Shown in pieces: positions 8,125 through 16,801 of a stretch of 64,000 bases of DNA (its first letter is position 1; each line of letters begins with the position of its first letter). The notes beneath the pieces were generated by a model, which worked only from the letters and a program-made list of their open reading frames with translations, did not search any database and was not told the DNA's origin. The stretch comes from JAAUTG01 sp964458705 (GTDB taxonomy: Bacteria > Bacteroidota > Bacteroidia > Chitinophagales > Saprospiraceae). The position numbers and the translations under genes are program-made. The stretch is from contig CAYWKD010000005.1 in the NCBI GenBank assembly GCA_964458705.1, positions 1 through 64,000 on the forward strand, written 5' to 3'.

Positions 8125-8859
8125 TTACTCTACATCTAGCTGTTGCAAATTTAGTGTCTCTATAATTTCTATTAGTTGTCTTGATAATTGTGGGGTAGGG
8201 GAGTAGTTTAGTGCTTCTATCGCTGCTGCCCATTCTTCATAGTCATTTCCTAGCGCTACTAAGCTAGTATTCGGTCCAGTCGTTAAATACAGCGAATGAT
8301 CCCTAAAACTTGTCCATGCTTTTTCGTATTGTCGATAGCAGTTACCAGCTTTCCAGTGAGATGCTCCCCGCCAATTCGCCGAGCAAGGCAAAGCAAAATA
8401 ATTATACTGCTCTTTGGCCAAAGCAATCGTGCCGGCTTCGCTGTGCAGTAGTGCATTTGCCAGAATGATGGACGTTGGAATGTCGTATTGCTCATGCTCC
8501 ACTTGAGCAATTTTCGTAAAACGATTTAGAAAATCATCTATTTCAGATTGATCTAATGTTGACAATATGCTATGCTTTTTACTACCCAATATCGGAAAAT
8601 TAGAGAATCGTTCTATGAGTGAGGTTCGCTTTTGGGTAGGTTGTATTTCTTCGGTAAAGTACCCTTTGTTTTCTCTCTTTTCTTGTATTGGAATAGGCTG
8701 CATTTGTTCTTTAGTGGCATCAGGGCGATAAGGCGTTTTAAAATGAATACCTAAACTAATCTCTCGTTTGAAAACTACGACGAGCAAAATGCAAATCAAA
8801 ATTACTTTAAGCCAATGCTGCTTTACAAAATCAAATACCCACACCAATATATTCATCAC
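8125..8859 (-). CDS. GH73-like glucosaminidase-domain membrane protein, catalytic Glu replaced
   Basis: Anchored by one N-terminal membrane segment (about residues 16-32), then a linker and a GH73/FlgJ-type domain (about 110-240). Family members cut the glycan strands of peptidoglycan. The fold signature is clear: ANALLHSEAGTIALAKEQYNYFALPC matches the usual GLLESGAG-x5-A-x4-N-x-FGIKC layout, and YRQYEKAWTSFRDHSLYL matches the motif around the second active-site region. The position of the catalytic glutamate in LLESGAG is His here (codon CAC), and a Glu appears two residues later. The protein may therefore be inactive, bind glycan only, or use the shifted Glu. A TATATTTG -7 element lies at 8927-8934 upstream. 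Confidence 0.82.
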   Translation of the reverse strand: MMNILVWVFDFVKQHWLKVILICILLVVVFKREISLGIHFKTPYRPDATKEQMQPIPIQEKRENKGYFTEEIQPTQKRTSLIERFSNFPILGSKKHSILSTLDQSEIDDFLNRFTKIAQVEHEQYDIPTSIILANALLHSEAGTIALAKEQYNYFALPCSANWRGASHWKAGNCYRQYEKAWTSFRDHSLYLTTGPNTSLVALGNDYEEWAAAIEALNYSPTPQLSRQLIEIIETLNLQQLDVE

Positions 8860-8926
8860 GAGCTAAACTTTCTATTTTAAATTAAAAGGTTTGTTTTAAA
8901 GGGCAGTCAAAAACTGCTTATTGATA

Positions 8927-8961
8927 CAAATATAAAACAATTTGTATTAAAATAAAACAAA
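8927..8961 (-). promoter_or_regulatory. Possible promoter of the GH73-like gene
   Basis: On the minus strand TTTG (8958-8961) precedes TATATTTG (8927-8934) by 23 bases, slightly more than the usual 19-21. Transcription would start about 60 bases before the ATG. Confidence 0.35.
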
Positions 8962-9024
8962 AAGTTGTGAAATAATTTTATAACTTTAGTTATACTAAAT
9001 CGTTTTACTAATAAAATAAATGAT

Positions 9025-9351
9025 ATGGCTTTTCGATTCACAAAAACGCCTAAACCGCAGCGGTTTAATTACAAAACACGCTTTCTTGATCCCGAAAAAG
9101 AAGAACTAAAAGAGCGATTAAAGCGCATAGAACAGCAAAAAACAGGAGAGCGTGATACAGAAGCTGTGAAGTCTCGTATTCAAAGTAATTTCAAAAGAAA
9201 ATCAGGTAGAGCAACAACGGATCGCAGTTTCAGATCAGCACAAGTCCGTCGTTCCAATATGACGCTGTTGTTAGTGGTTATTGTACTTTGCTTAGGAGCT
9301 TATTATTTATTGAATCAAAACCTAGCGGGTTTACTAGAATGGTTGAACTAA
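9025..9351 (+). CDS. Small membrane protein of unknown function
   Basis: I do not recognise a family. The 108 residues are strongly basic for the first 80, with a charged helical stretch (DPEKEELKERLKRIEQQ) likely to form a short coiled coil, then one membrane segment (about residues 80-97, TLLLVVIVLCLGAYYLL) and a short tail. The layout suggests a C-terminally anchored protein with a cytoplasmic basic domain. Start at the ATG with an A/T-rich leader. Convergent with the TPM/LemA cluster. Confidence 0.75.
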   Translation: MAFRFTKTPKPQRFNYKTRFLDPEKEELKERLKRIEQQKTGERDTEAVKSRIQSNFKRKSGRATTDRSFRSAQVRRSNMTLLLVVIVLCLGAYYLLNQNLAGLLEWLN

Positions 9352-9437
9352 GCTAACTATATCTGTAACTCATAAATTGACCTGCCAGCCTTAAAAAAAC
9401 TGGATGAATCAGGAAAGTTTAATCATCAATTCACGAT

Positions 9438-10232
9438 TTACCAATCACCAAAGGCACCGCCACCACCGAAGTCACCACCACCAAAGCCGCCGAAGCCCCC
9501 GCCTCCACCAGTCCAACTGCTACCACCGCCAGTGTTCCAGCCACCTCCAGGAATAACAACCCATCCGCCCCCTCTTCTGCCATAGCGACCACCACGATAA
9601 TAACCTCCATCGTCGTTTCTGCCACCTCCACCTCGATTGGAAAAAATAATAAAAAGGACTAGGAAAAACAGGACAATAAAAAGGAAGGGAATTTCCTCGC
9701 TTTCATTGTTGTTCCTGTCCGCTACATATTCTCCATTTCCCAATTGAAAGATTACATCGGTTGCTTGGTTCAAGCCTTGATAATAAGCACCTTGTCTAAA
9801 GGCAGGGCGCAGGACTTGATCAACGATTCGCTTTGCTATGGCGTCAGGCAAGAATCCTTCCACACCATATCCTGTAACAATACCCATTCGGCGATCATCG
9901 AAAGCAATGTAGATAAGAATACCATTATCTTTCTTTTCATCCCCAATGCCCCATTCTTGAGCTAACTGATGAGAATAAGTGAATAGATCAGCCCCCTGCA
10001 AAGAGCTTTCTATTACTATGGCGATCTGTGTAGAAGTAGAATCGTCGTAAGCTACTAACTTTCGCTCCAACGCATTACGCTCCCCTCCATTCAGCACACC
10101 TACATAATCATTGATTAGGCTAGGTGGATAAGGTCGCTGAGGTATTTGCTTTTGTGCAACACCCAACTGTAGAGAAGCTACCAAAAGTAACAATGGAAAA
10201 AGAGAAAGTCGCCTTGATTGATTAATTGCCAT
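9438..10232 (-). CDS. TPM-domain protein with signal peptide and glycine-rich tail
   Basis: TPM-domain (YgcG-like) envelope protein. From the chosen ATG (MAINQSRR) it has a signal peptide ending near SLQLGVAQ, a TPM domain (about residues 40-165, with NDYVGVLN, IAIVIESSLQG and GNGILIYIAFDDRRMGI-type pattern read here as DNGILIYIAFDDRRMGI), a membrane segment (FLFIVLFFLVLFIIF) and a Gly-rich tail ending GGGGAFGDW. These tails are typical of the family. The start overlaps the upstream TPM gene by 11 bases, which suggests translational coupling; ATGs at 10244 and 10304 lie deeper in that gene. Members are found with LemA in many bacteria; a role in envelope protein quality control is suspected but not settled. 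Confidence 0.88.
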   Translation of the reverse strand: MAINQSRRLSLFPLLLLVASLQLGVAQKQIPQRPYPPSLINDYVGVLNGGERNALERKLVAYDDSTSTQIAIVIESSLQGADLFTYSHQLAQEWGIGDEKKDNGILIYIAFDDRRMGIVTGYGVEGFLPDAIAKRIVDQVLRPAFRQGAYYQGLNQATDVIFQLGNGEYVADRNNNESEEIPFLFIVLFFLVLFIIFSNRGGGGRNDDGGYYRGGRYGRRGGGWVVIPGGGWNTGGGSSWTGGGGGFGGFGGGDFGGGGAFGDW

Positions 10233-10653
10233 AAGAAATTTCATCGGGTAATTCATTTGCGTCATCATCCTGATAGGGAAAGTGCGCTTTAAGTTTTTCG
10301 CCAACTAGTTGTATGCCTTCAGTGATACCTTGTTCAAATTTTGCAGTTCGGAAGTTGGTTTGAAGTCTATTTTTTACATCGTCCCAGAAGTTAGCAGGAA
10401 CAACGGCATCAATGCCCTCATCGCCTATGATGGCAAAACTGCGCCGTTCAGGAGCGATAAAGAATAGCACTCCATTGCGAGCAACCGTTTTTTTCATGCC
10501 GAGTTTACGAAAGGTTTTTTGTGCCTGCTTCATTATGTCACCTTTGCATTTGGCTTCTATGTGCACTCGAATTTCGCCGCTTGTGTTTAATTCAGCAGCT
10601 CGAATAGCAGCTATAATGCGATTGCCCTCTTCCTTGGTAAAAAACTCAATCAT
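10222..10653 (-). CDS. TPM-domain protein, soluble paralogue
   Basis: A 143-residue protein almost entirely made of one TPM domain: FFTKEEGNRIIAAIRAAE, TSGEIRVHIEAKC, ARNGVLFFIAPERRSFAIIGDEGI. It lacks a signal peptide and membrane segment, so it is likely cytoplasmic, unlike its downstream neighbour. Part of the lemA-TPM-TPM cluster read in the minus direction, a gene order seen in many Bacteroidota. A 15-bp inverted repeat lies between it and lemA. Confidence 0.88.
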   Translation of the reverse strand: MIEFFTKEEGNRIIAAIRAAELNTSGEIRVHIEAKCKGDIMKQAQKTFRKLGMKKTVARNGVLFFIAPERRSFAIIGDEGIDAVVPANFWDDVKNRLQTNFRTAKFEQGITEGIQLVGEKLKAHFPYQDDDANELPDEISYGN

Positions 10654-10672
10654 TACATTTGGGTATCGAATA

Positions 10673-10722
10673 TTAGAGGTCAGCTATGAGTGTAAAGTCA
10701 AATACAAATAGCTGACCTCTAA
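10673..10722 (-). repeat. 15-bp perfect inverted repeat inside the lemA-TPM cluster
   Basis: TTAGAGGTCAGCTAT (10673-10687) and ATAGCTGACCTCTAA (10708-10722) are perfect complements with a 20-base loop. There is no T-run on either side, so it is not a classic terminator. Placed 12 bases after the lemA stop codon, it could protect or attenuate the shared transcript and so set the ratio of LemA to the TPM proteins. Confidence 0.6.
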
Positions 10723-10734
10723 CAATTCAACGAA

Positions 10735-11334
10735 TTAATTACTGAAATCAAAATTTACATCTGGTGCATCCTGTGCACCATCCTCTGCTTCAAATTGAGC
10801 GCGTGTATCAAATCCGAAGATACCAGCAAATAAAGCAGCCGGAAAACGGCGAACCGACTTATTGTACTCCGTAGCGGCAGCGTTGAAGCGATCCCGCTCT
10901 ACTTTAATTCGGTTTTCAGTTCCCTCTAGCTGAGCTTGTAGTTCTTTGAAGTTGTCGGTAGCTTTTAATTCTGGATAGCGCTCTACAGTAACAAGTAAGC
11001 GGCTCAGAGCAGAAGATAAACCCGACTGTGCTTCTTGGAATTGCTTTAGTTGCTCTGGGGTGATATTAGAAGGATCAATATTTACCGAAGTTGCTTTTGC
11101 TCTCGCTTCTACTACATCTGTGATTGTTTGGCGTTCAAAATCAGCCGCTCCTTTTACGGTGTTGACTAAATTTGGAATCAAGTCAGCACGACGTTGGTAA
11201 GCACTCTGAACGTTTGCCCATGCTTGATTGACGTTTTCATCTTTGTCCACTAAGGAGTTGTAAGTTCCACAACCTCCCATCACAAATATTAAGCCGATAG
11301 CTACTAGTCCTAAAATAATGGCACTTCTTCCCAT
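10735..11334 (-). CDS. lemA: LemA-family protein
   Basis: Envelope protein of the LemA family with an N-terminal membrane segment that ends in a lipobox-like GGC (Cys22). The 199 residues show the family signature NQAWANVQSAYQRRADLIPNLVNTVKG, the long helices that follow, and the C-terminal FNAAATEYNKSVRRFPA-x7-FGF. A tail of acidic residues closes the protein. First gene of the minus-strand group with two TPM-domain genes, the usual genomic partners. Its molecular role is unknown; the conserved linkage suggests a shared envelope function. Confidence 0.95.
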   Translation of the reverse strand: MGRSAIILGLVAIGLIFVMGGCGTYNSLVDKDENVNQAWANVQSAYQRRADLIPNLVNTVKGAADFERQTITDVVEARAKATSVNIDPSNITPEQLKQFQEAQSGLSSALSRLLVTVERYPELKATDNFKELQAQLEGTENRIKVERDRFNAAATEYNKSVRRFPAALFAGIFGFDTRAQFEAEDGAQDAPDVNFDFSN

Positions 11335-11532
11335 GAATTTGTTTTTTTGTTAATTGTTACTTGCGAATAATTAATGACAAATAACTTTTGTTGGAAATAA
11401 ATATTTGATTTTGTAATCGAACACTCAAAAATAATAAAAATTAAGTAGCGAAATCGTTTTTGACATTCTACTAAGCTATACTAATTTCCGACGAAGGTAG
11501 TAAGTGTAAGTAACAGCTCGACTATCATCACT

Positions 11533-11567
11533 AAAAAAAAGAAGTCAAGACATGGAGTCCTGACTTC
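11533..11567 (-). terminator. Strong intrinsic terminator after the Hsp20 genes
   Basis: On the minus strand GAAGTCAGGAC pairs with GTCTTGACTTC (11 bp, one G-U pair) around a 5-base loop and is followed by eight T. It lies 40 bases after the stop of the second Hsp20 gene and separates it from lemA. Confidence 0.9.
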
Positions 11568-11606
11568 CGATTAAACACCTAAAACCCTATTAACTAATCT
11601 TTTCTT

Positions 11607-12047
11607 TTAATTGATAACTATTTCTCTTGGTGCTTTTTTCTGTGCTTCTTCTTTTTTTGGCAATGTTAAAGCCAATACGCCATCTTGATAATTTGCACCA
11701 ATATTCTCAATCGCTACACTTTCAGGAATTTGAAAACTGCGTGTGAATTTCGTGTAATTAAATTCTCTACGCTTGTAGTTCTCTTCATCTACTTCCTGCT
11801 CTGCTTTGCGTTCTGCAGAGATAGTAATTTGACCATTGTCAATATTCACTTTGATATCGCTTTTATTTAAACCCGGAGCAGCTAGCTCAAGTTCAAAACT
11901 CTTATCTGTTTCTTTGATATTGACGGATGGCTGACTAAAAAAGTTGCCATCTCTTCCGAAACTCGTTAGGCTTCGGTTGAAGAAATCGTCAAATAAATCA
12001 CTAAAAGAACCTCCTACAGGAAGTTGATTCGCTTTAATTAAATTCAT
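11607..12047 (-). CDS. Hsp20/alpha-crystallin small heat-shock protein
   Basis: ATP-independent holdase chaperone that binds unfolding proteins under stress. The 146 residues carry the alpha-crystallin domain from about residue 38 (SVNIKETDKSFELELAAPGL) through the family motif GVLALTLPK near the end; the closing EIVIN resembles the I-x-I/V tail used for oligomer assembly. An N-terminal FSDLFDDFFNRSL region is typical of bacterial Hsp20. Directly downstream of a second Hsp20 gene (49 bases apart), so the pair is probably one transcript ending at the terminator at 11533. Confidence 0.96.
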   Translation of the reverse strand: MNLIKANQLPVGGSFSDLFDDFFNRSLTSFGRDGNFFSQPSVNIKETDKSFELELAAPGLNKSDIKVNIDNGQITISAERKAEQEVDEENYKRREFNYTKFTRSFQIPESVAIENIGANYQDGVLALTLPKKEEAQKKAPREIVIN

Positions 12048-12096
12048 AAGATTTAGTTTTTATTGATTATGTAATATGATTTAACAAAATTCTAAC

Positions 12097-12486
12097 TTAC
12101 ACTACTTCTATTTGTCTCTTAAAGACTGCTTTTTTCTTCAATGTTACACTTAGAATACCATCGTTTACGGTAGCACTAATCGTCTCCTGATCTATGTTTT
12201 CAGGTAGCACAAAACGTCTTCTAAAAGTTCCTAACTCAAATTCCTTGTAGGTTACTTTTAGGTCTTCTCCTTTTTCCCACGTCTTCTCGGATGTGATAGT
12301 CAATACATTTTCTTCTACTTTCACGCTCAAATCTGCTCTATTCCATCCCGGTACGAGCATTTGTAGCTGAAAATCATCTGTTGTTTCTACAACATTTACC
12401 TTCGGTCTGAAAACACCTGCATGGTTGTTACTTACTTTGTTGTGTGCAGGTTTGTAATAACTTGGTTTACTTACTGTGAATAGCAT
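12097..12486 (-). CDS. Hsp20/alpha-crystallin small heat-shock protein, second copy
   Basis: Shorter (129 residues) and clearly diverged from its neighbour. Alpha-crystallin domain from residue 28 (PKVNVVETTDDFQLQMLVPGW) to the GILSVTLKK motif near the C-terminus. It has almost no N-terminal arm, and its tail lacks an I-x-I motif, so it may not form large oligomers alone and could co-assemble with the downstream paralogue. First gene of the two-gene unit. No exact TAnnTTTG element is seen upstream, which would fit use of an alternative or stress-type promoter, but this is only inference. Confidence 0.94.
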   Translation of the reverse strand: MLFTVSKPSYYKPAHNKVSNNHAGVFRPKVNVVETTDDFQLQMLVPGWNRADLSVKVEENVLTITSEKTWEKGEDLKVTYKEFELGTFRRRFVLPENIDQETISATVNDGILSVTLKKKAVFKRQIEVV

Positions 12487-12613
12487 ATTTGATAGATTTA
12501 GTTTTTATAATCAAATTCACCATATACTATTCAAATCATATACCAGCTAAAGAAAAGGTAGATTTTTATGCCAAAAAGTCAGCCATAGCCAAATTATAGT
12601 GTCAAAATGGCAT

Positions 12614-14335
12614 TTAATATATTTTCCCGTACCGCTGTCTTCGCCACCAATTGTAAATTATTCCAAAGAAAAGCAGCATGAATAAGGGTAACACGATGTT
12701 GATGAGTTGCCATTTGGTCTGTTCAGTTTCTGCTTTTACTTGATCGAGTAAGCGGAGTTTTACGTCTTTCCCTCTAGCCTCGATGATTCCATTGTCGTCC
12801 AAGAGGTATTCTACTGCGTTGAGCAAAAAATCTTTATTGGCATACACATAGCCATCAAAAGGATTGCGCCCCAACTCTAACGGATAGGGTATGTTTTCGC
12901 TATTCAACTTCACATCGTTTCGGATGATGTCTCCATCTGCTACTACAATCATAGCGGTTGCTTGACTTTGCGTTTGGAAGGGCATCTGCGCTTGCTCTAG
13001 CATTTGGCGTTTGCTTTCCGTTATTCTATTTTCAAAGGCAGAAGGGAAAACGCCTTCGTAAAGCACTGCCATAGGCTGATTGGGTTGATTAAAGTTTTCG
13101 GGTTTTGGAGGCGTTCTTAGTCGGCTGAAATCTAAAGTAGCTGGAGTAAGTTGCTTACGGCTTTTATTGGAAGAAGCCAGTAGCACTGTCTTTTTCACAG
13201 GTGTTTTTGTGCGAATAGTGGTGTCAATAGAACTTGGGAAAAACAGATTGACTCTATCTAAACTCTTGATAATGGAGTGTTCTGATTTTGGCGCAACCAC
13301 TGGATGATAAGGAAAAGGGTACGGTTCAAATTGTGGTTGCCCACCCAACGAGTTGCCTTCTCGTACCAGTGGAATAATAGAACACTCTAAGTCCAGTACC
13401 ATACTAGGATCAATGCGAATACCATATTTAAACCATAAATTCTCTAAGCCCAAAGGATAGGCAAATGGAACGTAGCGTTTGTTCTGATTAATGCTGTCGA
13501 TATTTACATTAAGGCGATCAATTAGCCACAATACTTTTCCGCCATTCATGACATACTGATCGAGTTTGAATTGATCGTTCTCTGAAAATGTTCCTCTAGG
13601 CTTAGCTATTATGAGGGTATTGATTTCGTTAGGAGGCAGACTCAGCAGCGTATCGAGATTAAAATAATAAGTATCATAAAATTCACGTAGTGTTTTCTCA
13701 AAATCTAGCATTTGCAAAGGCAACAATTCACCGTGACCTTGTAGAAAAGCAATATTGGGCTTTTTGCTAGTCTGTAGTTTTTGAATGGCATTGGCAAATT
13801 TATATTCTAATAATGCGACGCTGTTATTCACCAAAACAGGTTTTGGAATACCCGGACGATCGGCTTCCAAGAAATTCACAATGGTGAATCGCCCTTTGTA
13901 GGTAAAGATAGCATAGGGATAGATAAGTTGCTCCTGAGAGCCATCTACATTATTAAGTTTCAGACTTGTTGGGATGATACCGTCTTTTGCTAACTCCTCT
14001 TGGCGTTGTTTTTTTTGCTTGGCTGAACCTTCATTTGGATTGACAAATTCGTATTCTATATAGTTGGATTCTGCTCTAAAATCACGCAGCAGTTCCTGTA
14101 CTGATTGCTGCAAACGTTTGAAATCGGCTGCTGGCAATTCTCCATCCAATAGCACCTGCACCGAAACGACTTCATCTAGGTTGTTGAGGAGTTGTTTGGT
14201 CGGGTTGGTGAGGGTATATCGCTTTTCTTCTGTTAGGTCAAAATAAGTATAAAAAAAACTACCTAGTACATTGATAAAGATTAAAATGCCTAGCAGTAGT
14301 AATACCTGTAGAATAGTCTGAGAACGCTTGTTCAT
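12614..14335 (-). CDS. gldG: GldG, gliding-motility ABC transporter component
   Basis: GldG-type protein of the GldAFG ABC transporter linked to gliding. One N-terminal membrane segment (about 8-30), then the typical FDLTEEKRYTLTNPTKQLL, a large periplasmic part of the ABC-transporter auxiliary type with NIAFLQGHGEL and LIDRLNV, and a second membrane segment close to the C-terminus (about 545-562). The 573 residues match GldG length. Normally gldF (permease) precedes gldG on the same strand, but here the upstream neighbour is the divergent creD gene, so gldF must be elsewhere if present. Confidence 0.9.
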   Translation of the reverse strand: MNKRSQTILQVLLLLGILIFINVLGSFFYTYFDLTEEKRYTLTNPTKQLLNNLDEVVSVQVLLDGELPAADFKRLQQSVQELLRDFRAESNYIEYEFVNPNEGSAKQKKQRQEELAKDGIIPTSLKLNNVDGSQEQLIYPYAIFTYKGRFTIVNFLEADRPGIPKPVLVNNSVALLEYKFANAIQKLQTSKKPNIAFLQGHGELLPLQMLDFEKTLREFYDTYYFNLDTLLSLPPNEINTLIIAKPRGTFSENDQFKLDQYVMNGGKVLWLIDRLNVNIDSINQNKRYVPFAYPLGLENLWFKYGIRIDPSMVLDLECSIIPLVREGNSLGGQPQFEPYPFPYHPVVAPKSEHSIIKSLDRVNLFFPSSIDTTIRTKTPVKKTVLLASSNKSRKQLTPATLDFSRLRTPPKPENFNQPNQPMAVLYEGVFPSAFENRITESKRQMLEQAQMPFQTQSQATAMIVVADGDIIRNDVKLNSENIPYPLELGRNPFDGYVYANKDFLLNAVEYLLDDNGIIEARGKDVKLRLLDQVKAETEQTKWQLINIVLPLFMLLFFGIIYNWWRRQRYGKIY

Positions 14336-14633
14336 TGTCTTACCTTTATTCAGTGTGTTAATTTAGGTGCTCGCGAGAAGCCTAGTTAAGCTAACAACAA
14401 AAGACCAATTGCCAGTTTAATTCTGCACTTCACTGCATAGTTTTTTGATTAACAGCTAAGATAGAAATAAATGTAACGCTTAAAAGTAAGTATCGTCGGG
14501 TTTCATAATTTTGATTGTTACTATCATTCAATCAGCCATGCTTCAGAGAAATTTGGTAGATCATAAAATATCTCAAGCTAAGTATTGTTCTAGTATTTGG
14601 TTCTAGTATCCGCTATTGAGAAAATTGAATAAC

Positions 14634-15998
14634 ATGAGCTTTTTTGAACGATTTAATGAATGGGTGCGGCGCTCTTTAATGTTAAAATTAATGGGGGTTG
14701 CTATTTTGGTGTTACTGCTTTTGATTCCGACCCAGATGGTGCAGTCGCTCATTCGAGATCGGGAGTTTACAAGCCAAACGGTGGTAGACGAGGTGAGTAG
14801 TCTATGGAGTAATCCCCAAACTATTAGTGGACCTGTGGTGAGTGTGCCATATAGAGAATACTACAAAAATGATAAAGATGAACTTTTGAGCAATACTCGA
14901 TATGCTTACTTTTTGCCTGAGGATTTGGTTATTGATGGGACATTAGAGAGCCAAAAGCGCTATCGCAGCATTTACGAGGTGGTGGTATATAGCACCGATT
15001 TAACGATTAGTGGGAACTTTAAACGACCTGATTTTAGTGAATGGAAGATTGATGATAGCAGTATTCTTTGGGATGAAGCCGCTCTTTCTATTGGCATCTC
15101 TGACATGAGAGGTATTCAAAATACAATTCAACTAGCATGGAATGAAAGTACGCTAGCTTTTGAGCCAGGTGTGCGCCATAGTCTGTCCTCTAGTGTACAA
15201 GATAATTACGGCAATAAAATTTCCAATGCTGGTATTAGCACAAGCATTGATCTTTCTGATGATAAATCAACTTACGGTTTTGAGTGTAGTATTAATTTAA
15301 ATGGAAGTCAGCGTATTTACTTTACGCCAGTTGGTCGGAAAACGAATGTTACACTTCGTTCAGACTGGTCAACCCCTAGCTTTAAAGGGGCATTCTTGCC
15401 CGATGATCGCAAGGTGAATACAGAGGGATTTACTGCCAACTGGGAAGTGCTCAACCTCAATCGTAACTATCCTCAACAATGGAGGGGTGAGCAATATAAT
15501 TTCACAGACTCCCAGTTTGGCGTTGATTTGTTGATTCCTGTGGACTATTACCAGAAAAGTATGCGCTCGGCTAAATATGCCGTGCTATTTATTGCACTGA
15601 CATTCCTAATTTTCTTCTTTGTCGAAGTGCTCAATAATAAAAGGATTCATCCCATTCAGTATATTTTGGTTGGACTTGCTTTAGTGTTGTTTTTCTCGCT
15701 TTTGCTTGCTCTATCAGAACACATTGGTTTCAGTTGGTCTTATCTGGTTTCTAGTGTTGCGATCATCACTTTGATTGCCTTATATATTAGTTCAGTTTTT
15801 AGAAATCGCAGTCTTACCTTAGTTACTACCGGTATTTTGGGCATTCTTTATGGGTTTATTTATACGCTTTTGCAGTTAAAGGATTATGCCCTATTACTCG
15901 GAACAATAGGTTTATTGGTTGTACTGAGTGTCATTATGTTTTTTACTCGACGTATTGACTGGTACAGTTTGCAGGATAGACCAACGGAGGAGCAATAA
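14634..15998 (+). CDS. creD: CreD-family inner-membrane protein
   Basis: CreD-type membrane protein of 454 residues: one N-terminal membrane segment (about 17-36), a long periplasmic domain that opens with the conserved RDREFTSQTVVDEVSSLW and GPVVSVPYREY motifs, then about six C-terminal segments (about 315-450) starting at KYAVLFIALTFLIFFFVEV. In enterobacteria creD belongs to the CreBC two-component regulon and affects beta-lactam tolerance and envelope integrity; no CreBC genes are here. The ATG giving MSFFERFNEW is preferred over a TTG 18 bases upstream. Confidence 0.92.
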   Translation: MSFFERFNEWVRRSLMLKLMGVAILVLLLLIPTQMVQSLIRDREFTSQTVVDEVSSLWSNPQTISGPVVSVPYREYYKNDKDELLSNTRYAYFLPEDLVIDGTLESQKRYRSIYEVVVYSTDLTISGNFKRPDFSEWKIDDSSILWDEAALSIGISDMRGIQNTIQLAWNESTLAFEPGVRHSLSSSVQDNYGNKISNAGISTSIDLSDDKSTYGFECSINLNGSQRIYFTPVGRKTNVTLRSDWSTPSFKGAFLPDDRKVNTEGFTANWEVLNLNRNYPQQWRGEQYNFTDSQFGVDLLIPVDYYQKSMRSAKYAVLFIALTFLIFFFVEVLNNKRIHPIQYILVGLALVLFFSLLLALSEHIGFSWSYLVSSVAIITLIALYISSVFRNRSLTLVTTGILGILYGFIYTLLQLKDYALLLGTIGLLVVLSVIMFFTRRIDWYSLQDRPTEEQ

Positions 15999-16237
15999 AA
16001 ACTGTCTTACATATTTCAGTTGAGGTACATTTTTTTGTTAAACTTATCAATTTGTCCTTTAAGAGATCATTTTTTACTTAACAATTGCTTAATATTGGGT
16101 AAGATTTAATAATTGTCGAGAAGCACTAAGCAACAAAAGCAGCATTTTGCACCGCAATTTCGTTGGTTTTATGAGCAACCAAAGGCTTGTTGCTAATTGG
16201 AGTGGCTGTACTTCATTGCTTCGTAAAATGTAAATTT

Positions 16238-16801
16238 ATGGACTTATTCGTGTCTCATAGTTACAGTGAGGAAAATATAATTGCTGCGTGCAAACGTCGA
16301 GAAAGATGGGCACAGCAAAAGTTATATGAAGCATATTATGGTAAAATGATGGGTGTGTGTCTGCGCTATGCAGGTTCTGAGGATGAGGCAATGGATATGC
16401 TGCACGAAGGATTCATTAAGGTTTTTAAGCACATAGGCAAATACCAAACTGGCACAACCTTTGGTGCTTGGGTTCGTAGAATAATGGTAAATACTTGCAT
16501 TGATACCTATAGAAAGCAGAAGCGCAGAAGAACAGAGGATTTGGATCAAGCTTATAACGTACAGTCTATCGATGCGGATGCTGTTAGTCAATGTTCAGAA
16601 CGAGAAATATTGGAAGTAATACAAGAATTATCACCTGTTTACAGAACAGTGTTCAACCTTTATGCTATTGAGGGCTACGCACACAAAGAGATAGCCGAAT
16701 TGCTAGACATAACAGAAAGTACGTCGAGATCAAACTTAGTAAAAGCGAGAGCAAGATTAAAAGAATTGTTAGCGTCAAGATATCGAGACTATGGAAGATA
16801 A
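16238..16801 (+). CDS. ECF-type RNA polymerase sigma factor
   Basis: Sigma-70 family, extracytoplasmic-function type, 187 residues. Region 2 (about residues 20-90) has RRERWAQQKLYEAYYGKMMGVCLRY, the DEAMDMLHEGFIKVFKHIGKY helix and FGAWVRRIMVNTCIDTYRK; region 4 (about 125-180) has the helix-turn-helix YRTVFNLYAIEGYAHKEIAELLDI and the final helix STSRSNLVKARARLK. Start placed at the ATG giving MDLFVSHSY; the ORF is open 17 codons further. Its last 11 bases overlap the next gene, which begins with an anti-sigma-like cytoplasmic part, so the two are probably a coupled sigma/anti-sigma pair. Confidence 0.94.
   Translation: MDLFVSHSYSEENIIAACKRRERWAQQKLYEAYYGKMMGVCLRYAGSEDEAMDMLHEGFIKVFKHIGKYQTGTTFGAWVRRIMVNTCIDTYRKQKRRRTEDLDQAYNVQSIDADAVSQCSEREILEVIQELSPVYRTVFNLYAIEGYAHKEIAELLDITESTSRSNLVKARARLKELLASRYRDYGR

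Noticed and set aside
9431..9631. Val/Ala/Glu-rich ORF on the minus strand
   Set aside because: It is the frame-shifted shadow of the glycine-rich tail of the TPM-domain protein.
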